Assembly (NCBI GenBank): GCA_025267735.1
Contig: CM046304.1
Span: 28,399,381-28,463,380 of the forward strand
DNA from: Mactra quadrangularis
Taxonomy: Eukaryota; Mollusca; Bivalvia; Venerida; Mactridae
Reading direction: 5' to 3'
Length of the DNA: 64,000 nucleotides
Shown: in pieces, positions 54,500-64,000 of the stretch
Layout of the letters: each line of letters opens with the position of its first letter
Position numbering within the stretch: position 1 is the stretch's first letter
The notes under the pieces: generated by a model
The model's input: the letters and a program-made list of their open reading frames with translations, nothing else
What the model was told of the DNA's origin: nothing
Databases searched by the model: none
Made by a program: the position numbers and the translations under genes

Positions 54500-57400
54500 C
54501 TTTAAATGATTGAGCTTACGCGTTGACACTTGAACATTCTTTTTCGTTTTACGATAAATTAACTCATAATTTCATTACTCGTATTTAGAATTTACTGTAT
54601 ACATGTATACAGATGCATAACTGTAACTTTGTGCTTAGAATTCAAAATTCATAATAGCCAATGCGTCAACGAACAACGAATGAAAACGAGGTGTGCATGT
54701 AGATCTTTGCCCTTTTCGGAAATTTATTTTCCGCCTTAAAACTACGATTACAATGTTTGACTTTAACTTAGTTGTTAAAACTGTGCTTAAATATATCATG
54801 TTTGTAACAGGTAATTTGTAGAATTGCACAATTTTTGATGTGCTTAAAATTCCATGGTGTAAACTGTTTACGGGTGTCGGGCTTCAATGACATTCTTTAA
54901 ATGTCTAAGCATTTTATGAAATTACAAAATTTACATATTGCCTGATATATGTTTAATATACATCTATATAATATCTATGTAAATGAATTTTATCTTATTT
55001 TAATCCAAATTTTTAATGCCTTGTGAAGTGAACATTAAATATCAATTCATTAGTGTGCCATATATACTGCAATTTGAAACGTTATGTTTCTTCCAGATCT
55101 TGATCTAGTACATGCCAAACCCTGCCACCCACATCGTCTTAACATTCACCACATTACGGCTATCATCAACAAAACTATGCCTTGGACATTGGGTGCGATA
55201 GGAATAACAAGTAACAAGGCCGGCGGATACAATGTACATTTTTTCAGAATTTAATGAATTTATGATATAGAAAACAAAATTAAAATATTCCTGGTAGAAA
55301 AAAGTTACATCTATAAATATAAGGGCATTTTATTAACGGAGTTTGCTAATTTTCTCAAGGCAATTATAACATTTTAGTTTTTGGGGTTACCATTTATACA
55401 ATAAAATTAAATTATTTACTGTGCTCAAAGCTTTTTTTGAAAAAACAAAGGTGACATGCATGTTTTTACTTGTAATATTTTTTTAATCAAAGTAGCACAA
55501 AAGCCATATTGTCATCATTGAATTCATTATTTAATTTACATTCCAAAAAAGTATATTGATAAACACTTACCTTTAATACTTGTGATGGTACTATATGAAA
55601 AAGACAACTTGTGTAAAAAATAGAGGTCGACAGAAATACTTTGTCTTACACATGGGTTGGCTTAACCCGAAACGACTGTCGAGATGGTCGTAATAAGTTT
55701 AGCGCTTAAAAAGCACTAAACTTAAAAACGAAGAATGCTTATCATTTACAACTACGTAAACCTTAAGATATTGGGAGGACTTTACCTGATAAGGTCATAG
55801 AATGAAATGGGTTAAGCATCATACTTCTTATTCTAACTTAATTTCAACATGATCCAAGTCAAAGGAATTTATACTAAATACAGAATCCATGTCAGAACTA
55901 ATTTCCCTATAATGTCCGAGGTATATTTCGTAGAAAATCGACGAGAAGTTCCGTAACTATGTTATTATCTTTGTATTCCTTTTATTTCAGTGTTTATATC
56001 TCAAATGGTGAGTGTATAATGTGTTGTATAGAATTATTTAATTCGAAATACTTATGATAATTAAATGTTAAATGGTATCCGTCGAATGTAATGTATACTC
56101 AACAAAAATGTTAAAAGGGCAGAGTATAACTGTACCAAAATTACATTATGAAAATTGGTCTGTCTATAAATTAAATAAGTACAAAGAAATGCCTTGACAA
56201 AATGGGGTAAGATTGTCTATGGTTAATCATTAAAAGTACCTGATGTACTGCAACAAAGCAGTTAAGTCAATGTAACAGTAAAGAATTTTCATAGTTGAGT
56301 AGGGCAAGAGCTTTGCAGGTTTGGTGAGGACTCGGTTCTGTTTTGGGATGTCATGCGGCGGTCTTATGGAACTTTATGCTGCCAGGAATGGAACCCTGAA
56401 GACTGCAACATTTAGTTATGAGATGCTTGATTCTTATAAGCAAAACCAGGGATATTAAATGGTTGGGTTAATGTTTACTTCTATTGTGAGTTTGTCTACA
56501 ACGTTTAAACTGCAATGAACATTCAAATAGGATGTTCCCTTTTGACTTTACACTATGGTATGGTTTATTGAATAAAATATATGCTTTTATACACTTCTAA
56601 GATGGTTTTATTACCGCCTCTTTAAATTGGTTGTTGAGTATATAATATAGTCACATGTTTATCAGATGCTATCTTTATCGTTTGTATGTGTTTCGTAATC
56701 AATTGGCAATTCAGATACATGTACTTTAATCTGTCGAATACATGTAAATGTATCGTTGATATGATTGCAATAAGCAGTAATAAATTAGATGCGAGTCTTA
56801 GCATACCAATGCATAACTTTCGCAAATGGCATAAGACTAAGTATACATTTTGTATATCGGTTATATTTGCTCAATCAGTTATGTCAATATGTTGTTTTAA
56901 AAGCGTGTAATGTACCAATTCGTCTTAAATTGTCCGTTTGGAAAAGCTAAAATTGTATAGTTTTTACAATATCCTGGAATGCTAAGACCGCCCACGCTGT
57001 AACAAAATGTATTTGGACGTAATTATTATGATGATTAACTTATAATGTTTATTTGTCTATTTGATTAAATTAAAGCTAATTTGATTGAACTATAAATTGA
57101 TTGATTTTATTAATTTATTGTAACATTGTTTGGTCGTAGGATATGTTGATTCATATATGTATTCATTTTTTAACCTTTGTTTGCTATATAATATCAGTAA
57201 CAAAATTGTAATTAAAATCACATGATCAAGAATTGATATTCTTACTCAAATAAGTCACATGTATCATGACCATGGAAAATATAATAAACATTATACACAT
57301 AGTTTTGTTTTCTTTCTTTTCTGACAACTATATTTCTCTGAATCTTGACTTCTTTTTACATTTAAAGTGTGAAGAAAATTTTATATTAGGCTTACTATAC

Positions 57401-57825
57401 ATTTAAGGAATAGCAATTTAAATTCTATAAACATATAAAACTATAGTAATCTGTAGTCTAATTTCATACAAAATCTTTTTACTGACAGTAAATGCACAGA
57501 AACTTGAGTCGCCTAACCATAAACTGGTCAATCCCGTAATTTTACGTGTCAAGACCCCTTTCAAAATGGCCGCTACAGCCTCGAAACTGGCGTTGTGAAA
57601 TAATACCGAACTCTCAAATACTCGCCAAAAAGTACATTTTGAGTGAAATAGGGGATTTGAACTGAACTGTAGTATAAATTCGTCGAACAGTTACGAGCCT
57701 TGACAATCAATAAGAAAACCCAACAATACTTAGCAGGTAGGACAGGAAGAAAATTTTACATTCTTACAATTTTGAGGCCCCAAAATCATCTTACATGTTC
57801 GATTTAATTCTAGTGCTATTTTTGG
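54500..57825. other. Intergenic, no recognised gene
   Basis: AT-rich. TCCATGTCAGAACTAATTTC to AGGTATATTTCGTAGAAAATC (55885-55945) is related to the repeat at 20160-20230. An open stretch after TTTCTTCCAG near 55097 (HRLNIHHITAIINKTMPW) looks exon-like but matches nothing I know. Confidence 0.35.
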
Positions 57826-57852
57826 AAGGAATTCTTTTTCAAAGAATTCCTT
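57826..57852. repeat. Perfect 12-bp hairpin
   Basis: AAGGAATTCTTT - TTC - AAAGAATTCCTT. Isolated; function unknown. Confidence 0.7.
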
Positions 57853-58132
57853 ACTATGTCAGCGCTCTTGGAAATTTGAAAAAGAACAAACAACACATAA
57901 TTGAACTCTGTTGCGACCCAGAAAATAGAGCAACAGAAAAATGTGTATACTATCAATTGCAGACGAGTTGAAAAAAATACAAATATAAACAAATACTAAA
58001 AATTACGATATTCAATGTTTTTTCACATTTATCAAACTTTGTTTTATCTGTGTACGGAGAAAAATTATTTTGTATCATTGCGCATTTTCTATCTATGTAT
58101 ATGTACATAAATTTAGCAAACTAAGTTTATGT

Positions 58133-58222
58133 TGCGGCAGTGGCGTAGTGGATAGCATGGCAGGTTACAAATCATGAGGTTGCGGGTTCGAATCCTAGTC
58201 GCGTAATATTAATTTTTTTTTT
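58133..58222 (+). repeat. tRNA-like Pol III head with T10 terminator
   Basis: The A-box TGGCGTAGTGG and B-box GGTTCGAATCC are both near-perfect and correctly spaced for a 73-nt tRNA-like body (58133-58205). A run of ten T (58213-58222) would stop Pol III. Stem pairing is poor (acceptor about 5 of 7, weak anticodon stem), so it is a tRNA-derived SINE head or tRNA pseudogene rather than a working tRNA. Confidence 0.6.
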
Positions 58223-60119
58223 GGTTTAGGCTACAAAAATTTGATCATGTTCGTCAGATTTACGCACTTAAAATTCAGAAATGAAAAAAATTGCTCTAGT
58301 TACTTTTCACTTATAAAATGAATACATCAATTATAAATGCAATGCACGTTAGCCATAAACTATATATTAACGCATGATCATCAGTTGAACACTGACGTAA
58401 ACTTGATGTTTTAATCAACTCTACACAGCTCTGGTTATGTGACGTCATATGTCCCCCCCCCCTGCTGTGTAAAAATAATTCAAAATACTATTTACGACAA
58501 GCAGGTAAGACGGGGTAGAATATTTAACATTATAATTGTTAATACCCCAAAATACTCAACCGACTTATTTTGAAATAAAGTTGTATTTTGCATAACGTAC
58601 CCCAAGACTGTATTTATTTCACGGCGTCTCAACGCCGTGATATTGTGATGGGTATATTTTGATAGCAATGGGCAAAAGTCACATGACATAAATCCTTTCG
58701 ATTTCTATTGCCGACAAATTTATTGCTTTTTTAATGCAGTTATAGTACAGCGCATTCCCGTTAAAAGTTACATAGAAAAAGCATTTTTGGTGGAAACCAT
58801 TAACAATATTTCTATCAACAGTGCAACAAACGAAAAATCAGCGTTTAACATCAACACATTTCCGCAAATCCTTTCGACTCACATGAAAAGGGGTAGGTAT
58901 AATTTGCGGACCAACCGGACCAGCGGACCAGTTTAGTATACGGATAAAGTATAACAATTTGAAATATGCGTATCATAATGTGTGTATAGTCGATATATAT
59001 TTGAGATTTGCCAATATTTTATATGAAAAGATAAGATTGATAGAGTTTTGGGAAATTACAATTAATATTTATTCAAATGTAAATATATAAATACTAATAT
59101 CGAAATTATTTTTTAAGAAATAAGTTTGCAGATTTCAACTATAAAAAGAATCGTCGATTGATTCATTACATATTGTTGTAATATTATATATTTCAACTAT
59201 CAGAGACATGATCATTTGAAAACAATTTTGATAGGATTCAAATGTAATATTTTAATGATATACCTTTTTGTCCTTTTTAGCGGACTGTATAAATAAAGAA
59301 GCCTAATCGTGTAACATTGACTTTTAATTCTTACTTTAATTGAGATAAATTGACGATCTTTTCAAACTATGATTAAGTGTAGCGGACCAGTTAATTTCAA
59401 GAGCGTAAGAGTTACGGACCAGGTTATAGATCGAGCAGTTGTAAAGATAAAATATTTTGTACAGCAAATCTACATCCTACTGCTTCTGGACAGTTCGGTA
59501 TGGGCTAATCTGTGGACGAACTTTCTAATGATAATTATGACGCACCTTTACGTCTGAAACCGGTTACGTCATGTTTTGTTCTTGGGAAGTAGCTGTTGCG
59601 GTTAAAAGGCCTCTTTTTATGTACTTTGATTTTCATTTTGCCCTGAGACCAACGATCGTCCCTTATTATACAGATCACTTTGGGGAACCAATAGTCACAC
59701 GGATTGGTAAGGACAGATCCGCAATGTAAGGAGTACTTGACTGAACAGAAGCGATAAGTCATGTAAATAGCTTCTGTTCTGAAAGACTACGTTTTCCCTT
59801 TTGCCGATCTTTTTAAGCGCCATGCAAATATGAATTACTGGAAATAAATCCAACTGAAATCAAACATCCTGTCGGCATAAAGATGGTGTCTAGATCCAGA
59901 CCATTCTCGTACCCCAAGGTTATCAAGATTCTCGATCTAACTAGTATCGAGAATCTTACAAGGCTCTTGGAACGAAAATAATACATATGAACAGGAAAAC
60001 GTTTTATAACAAGTTACCTTTTTATTACTGAAAAACCTTAACATGACAATTCAATATAATGCTTTTTGAGTTACCTTTAGATTATACTTTATAATTCTTT
60101 TTTTTGTTTGCCGTGACAA
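58223..60119. other. Intergenic with two small dyads
   Basis: No gene recognised. A C10 run lies near 58453. Dyads: TCACGGCGT - CTCA - ACGCCGTGA at 58619-58640, and AAGATTCTCGAT - 9 nt - ATCGAGAATCTT at 59925-59957; both stems are perfect. Confidence 0.45.
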
Positions 60120-60445
60120 TCAATTTGCTGCATTAGCAGCAATTTTTTACTTGTATACCTAAAGGTTTAGTCAATTTTTATTTTAAAAGGGTTCTGATGT
60201 AATTGTTTTCTTCCACATAATTTAGGTATATTTACACGTTGCAGTTGTTTCTTGTTTAGTCTATAGCATAGTTGGCATAAATGACAAGCCTGTATTTTTT
60301 TCACTTTAAAGTTTACCAGTTTGGTCCATTTTTATTTTATAGGGATTCTGACATATTATCCAAATAATATAACTGTATTTATACTCAAAAAGTCAACAAG
60401 ACTCGTCCATTTATATTTACAGGGGTGCTCAGCTGGATTACTAAA
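60120..60445. repeat. Degenerate tandem repeat
   Basis: TGGTCCATTTTTATTTTATA followed by GGGATTCTGA recurs in diverged form near 60167, 60322 and 60403, and again near 61483. Confidence 0.45.
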
Positions 60446-61009
60446 TTATATTGAGCAGTTGTATGTTGTAGAGTCAATCTCTTATTTACTCAATAACATT
60501 AAGACTTTACTTAAACATCAAAATCAACAGGTTTGATCTATCATGATGTTAGCCGAGCAGATTCTAAATTGTGCAGAAATATTGGAAGTATTTAATTAAA
60601 GGTTAATATTGAATGAATTCACTTAATGTATTAGCTATGCAGTATAGTAAATGCAAATGGAACAAAATACAGTCATTTATGATGTATGTACCCTATTAAA
60701 AGCATTTACGCATGTTAACAGCAAATAATCTGTCTCACAACAACCTGCAAAATAATCAAAACTATATACCCTGTACCCCAATATCAAAATAATAAAGTTC
60801 AAGTAAGAAAGATTTTGACATATTTTATCTTTAAATGTACATGATTGTATCACATCAATATGCTGAATAAATGACCAACTGGTATAAACACTAAAAAGTT
60901 ACTTATTATGCTTTTCTGAACTACATGTTATAATGTGGTTTTCTGTATAAAGTTCATATTTAACATGTATTTTTCCATTTGTATAAAAATGCTCATGAAA
61001 ACATCACAC
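60446..61009. other. Intergenic, nothing recognised
   Basis: AT-rich, no gene or named repeat. Confidence 0.3.
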
Positions 61010-61440
61010 ATTTATTCCTCGCCTTTCACTCGCTTCTCAAAATGGATTTTTTCGCTGGCTCGCTCCATTTTTTGAGACCGAATTCATAGAACATATGATC
61101 AGTTCGTTGTGGCCTTAACGCCATAGCAACACATATTGTATAGGTTATATCACGGAGATCAGTCCATCCACGCACTGTTCCTGAAAAGGCAAAATCTCTG
61201 GATCTAGCTGTTATTATTTCATAACTAAGCTCCACGAAAGTATGCCCCGCCCGTGAATCAAACCTACGACCCCTCGATCAGTAGAATAATGGGCCAGTAT
61301 AATGAAATATGAAACGCAGTTGACTATGAATTGTATGAAGGTAATGAGTGATATCGAAATAGTATCTTTGAGCTCTAAAATAATAAAATCCTTCAAAAAT
61401 TCCTTCCGACAGTACTTTCAGTACTTTGATTAGACATTAG
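61010..61440. repeat. Local duplication unit 1, with family B SINE (-)
   Basis: Order: TCGCTTCTCAAAATGGATTT with its inverse (fold-back), a minus-strand SINE B (61090-61275, body TCCACGAAAGTATGCCCCGC, internally deleted), AATGAAATATGAAACGCAGT, ATATCGAAATAGTA, and AAATTCCTTCCGACAGTACT. The same order is found at 61840-62325. Confidence 0.78.
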
Positions 61441-61839
61441 CATAATTTACCAAAATAATGAAATACACAAAAAGTGAACAGGGCTGGTCCATTATAATTT
61501 TAGTGCGGTTCTGATAATTGGTATTATTCTGTGCTTCCTAGTTATCTAGTATTAATAAAAGTAATACCAAAGACAAATGAAGTGATCTTTTACTTTTGAA
61601 TTCATGAAGGTGTATACCTCTTCACCCCTACTGCTTACTTGTTTTAAATTCAATTGAATTTGCATTTGGAGTAATTATTACCTTGCATTATATTGCATAG
61701 AGCTATTTAATTATTACTTGATTACACTATATATGGTTATACATGTATCTTATATAAGAAAGTCCTTAAGAAAGTCCATACTTTCTATGCCTTTTTTCAC
61801 TTATGGTAAAATAATGTCTTAGAAACCGCAAAAAATATT

Positions 61840-62325
61840 CTTCGCTTTTTGTTCGCTTCTCAAAATTCGAAATATGGGAAAAAATTTGCTTGCTCACTCC
61901 GATTTTTTCGGACAGACTCCATAGAACATGCGATCAATTTGCTTTGACCTTAACGCCATAGCAACTCATGGTCATTGTCTATATGTTATATCACAGCTAT
62001 CAGTCACTGTTTCTGAAAAGGCTAAATCTCTGGATTACTACTAGGCGCAATTCAGTGACTGACTACTGTCCTATATGATTTAGAATCAGTGGAAGGAGGG
62101 AGAATGTCCCTAGATATTATTTCATGACCAAACTCCACGAAAGTATTCCCCGCCCGGGAATCGAACCTACAAACCCTCGATCAGTAAACTATTTGGCATA
62201 TAAAATGAAATATGAAACACAGTTGACTATGATTGATAAAGAGATAATAATGGATATCGAAATAGTAACTTTGAACTTTTATAATCGTTCAAAAATTCCT
62301 TCCAACAGTACTTTCAGTACTGTGA
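61840..62325. repeat. Local duplication unit 2, with family B SINE (-)
   Basis: Repeats unit 1 in the same orientation: TCGCTTCTCAAAATTCGAAA, SINE B on the minus strand (61930-62185, less deleted, with TCCACGAAAGTATTCCCCGC and GGGAATCGAACCTAC), AATGAAATATGAAACACAGT, AAATTCCTTCCAACAGTACT. The open frame at 62124-62402 is only SINE sequence. Confidence 0.78.
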
Positions 62326-63018
62326 TTTACTTTTTCTTGTTACTGTTTCTGTACCTGATATGTTGTCAGACTTGTTTTGTAAATATTATGTTTGAATTTT
62401 AGAGGTTATTAAACAGGGCAAATGTGCCGTAAGGAAGTTATAGGCACACTTGCTAAGGTATTGGCGTGGGGTAAGTGTACTGATATCGTCTTAAGAGACA
62501 TTTTACTACAAAGTTTAACAACTTTTTTTATTGAATATGCTGACTCTATATGATAATTCTTCTAAAATCAAAGCGTCAAAGGCACTGGAGTTGTTCGACA
62601 TAGAAAACACGTTGTGCTTCGGACACTTAATGTGCTAAAAATGTAAATGATGTACTAAAATAAAGTATACATGAAAATCCATTTTTCATTGAATAATCAA
62701 ATCAAATCGCTGAAGGCACTAAATTTGTTCGGCTTAAAAAGTAAAATGAGATTCCCGGCTCCAACAACGTTTGTACATAAATAACAGTTCAGTGATATTA
62801 GTTTCATAGGTAGAACAGCATTGTTCCGGTTCAAAACACTCTCAAACAATCGACCTACAGATACAGCTTGTTAATCAAGTAATGATAAGTGCTCTTAAAT
62901 TTGCAAGGAACTTTTAACTTAAATTAATCACCAATTTCAGAGCTATGAGAAAAATACAACGTGGAACAATTTGACCAATAATCCTAATAATCTGTAATTT
63001 CCCATCCATTGATATATA
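62326..63018. other. Intergenic, nothing recognised
   Basis: AT-rich. The phrase GGCACTGGAGTTGTTCGACA near 62581 resembles AGCACTGAAGTTGTTCAACA near 45210, so part of this may be a decayed dispersed repeat. Confidence 0.3.
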
Positions 63019-63416
63019 TTAGGCCATGCCAAATTGACTTTTGTAAAGCGTCAACTCAAGTTTGATAAACCTAGGTACCTATTCACAAAAACACACAAAC
63101 CGAAAACGAAAACACATGTCCATTCTAGCTAGTATTCACACAAATAAGTACTTGGTAGTACATGAAAGTTTATGACATTAATGTGAGGTTAAAGTAATTC
63201 TATAAAAAAGTATATACAACATACACATGTACATTTCTATTAATCAATTACACAGAAACAATGAACTATCAGTATTTCCTGAAACAATCAGTCATCGAAT
63301 CCTGGAACAACAGAATTATTTAAGAAAATTCCACCAACAATTTTTTCATTGGATTGAGGACTCTAAATCCTACGCGCACGCGGACGATTAACAAATTCCG
63401 ATATGGCATGGCCTTA
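63019..63416. mobile_element. ~395-bp inverted-repeat element
   Basis: The left TTAGGCCATGCCAAATTG and the inverse of the right end (TAAGGCCATGCCATATCG) share a 16-bp end with few mismatches. No coding content. Confidence 0.72.
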
Positions 63417-63629
63417 GAGTTCAACATAAACTAGCTGGTCAGTACGATACTACGCTAAGCAACGTGGGTAAAACTATCTAAATACCTGAAACTACGTGAC
63501 AATTTTTACATGTACCAGTTGAATAAATGTTTTTGAGATTTCGCAATAAGATATTGCTATCTAAAAATTAATATGCACGTTAAAAAACTTTTATGCTGGT
63601 CATTTAATCTCCATGAGAAAGTGTTTACA

Positions 63630-63900
63630 TCTGTCAATCATTACACAGACCTTTGAAAACGAAATAAGGATACGCTACGGATAATACCCCAATTGAGGTT
63701 TGAAAGTACCTCGTATATATGGATAAGTATTCCTGAAGTTATTAGCCAGCATTTTTGTTTACAATTTAATCATCATGGTTATATCTTTAAAAAGAAAAAA
63801 AAACATACAACAGTTTTATATTAATTTCATGTATACGCCGAACCACTTCCTGTGCGTCGTTGTTGTGCGATATGAGTTAAGCGTCTGACCCAAGATATGT
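63630..63900. repeat. Dispersed repeat, copy 3
   Basis: CATTACACAGACCTTTGAAA, CCCAATTGAGGTTTGAAAGT, TTATTAGCCAGCATTT and ACCACTTCCTGTG, in the same order as 45365-45600. It extends toward the window end. Confidence 0.65.
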
Positions 63901-64000
63901 TTTATTGTCTACGTATATAATAAGGGATTAATGCGTCATGCCCTTTCAGATTGGGGTTCACCACAGGGAATCTCTGTTGTATATATTTTCAGTGTTTGGT

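Noticed and set aside
55097..55235. Exon-like stretch after TTTCTTCCAG, ending at a possible donor AAT|GTACAT
   Set aside because: No homology recognised, and no phase-compatible link to the IFI44-like last exon; in phase 0 it stops after three codons.
62124..62402. 92-codon plus-strand frame containing RPGIEPTNPR
   Set aside because: This is the reverse of a tRNA-SINE B-box (a common false protein from SINEs).

Overview
The window is strongly AT-rich animal nuclear DNA. It has intron-split genes with GT-AG boundaries, tRNA-derived SINEs, several non-LTR retrotransposons, small terminal-inverted-repeat elements and satellite arrays. Two repeat types (the 168-bp array element closed by CCCCCGCCGA inverted repeats, and SINEs ending in a GCGTTAAA tail) and the IFI44-like GTPase with a TLDc domain suggest a mollusc, most likely a bivalve. 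The species cannot be fixed from sequence alone.

Layout, left to right. 1-3640: a satellite of about 97-bp monomers with higher-order repeats. 3820-4490: a decayed reverse transcriptase 3' end. 5386-18067 (+): a complete arylsulfatase B-like gene. Its 14 coding exons join in frame to 483 codons and keep every catalytic residue of the family; its introns hold small inverted-repeat elements and a 650-bp fold-back. 18429-22300: a tRNA-derived SINE and short tandem repeats. 22300-28000 (+): a nearly intact non-LTR retrotransposon with ORF1, an APE-type endonuclease and a YADD reverse transcriptase, carrying only a few lesions.

31631-54499 (+): an interferon-induced protein 44 (IFI44)-like gene. 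A TLDc exon is followed by a full G domain, and then, through a phase-compatible 11-nt microexon, by a second full G domain. Both G domains have the same four-exon layout and intron phases, which points to an internal tandem duplication. The predicted product is TLDc - GTPase - GTPase, about 717 residues without its unidentified first exon. If the intron after 42927 is retained, a stop 15-17 nt downstream gives a TLDc - single-GTPase form.

The long introns of this gene are crowded. They hold a CR1/L2-like relic (35780-38400), a minus-strand LINE relic with a SINE inserted in it (38700-40500), a 223-bp element with 42-bp inverted repeats, and another RT relic split by a 2.5-kb element that carries thirteen 168-bp repeats (46685-49168).

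54500-64000: no gene was recognised. This part has hairpins, a Pol III-type tRNA-like head with a T10 terminator, a local duplication containing two SINEs, and a 395-bp inverted-repeat element. The arylsulfatase (lysosomal or secreted sulfate-ester hydrolysis) and the IFI44-like GTPase (probably innate immunity) have no evident functional link; they are simply neighbours.
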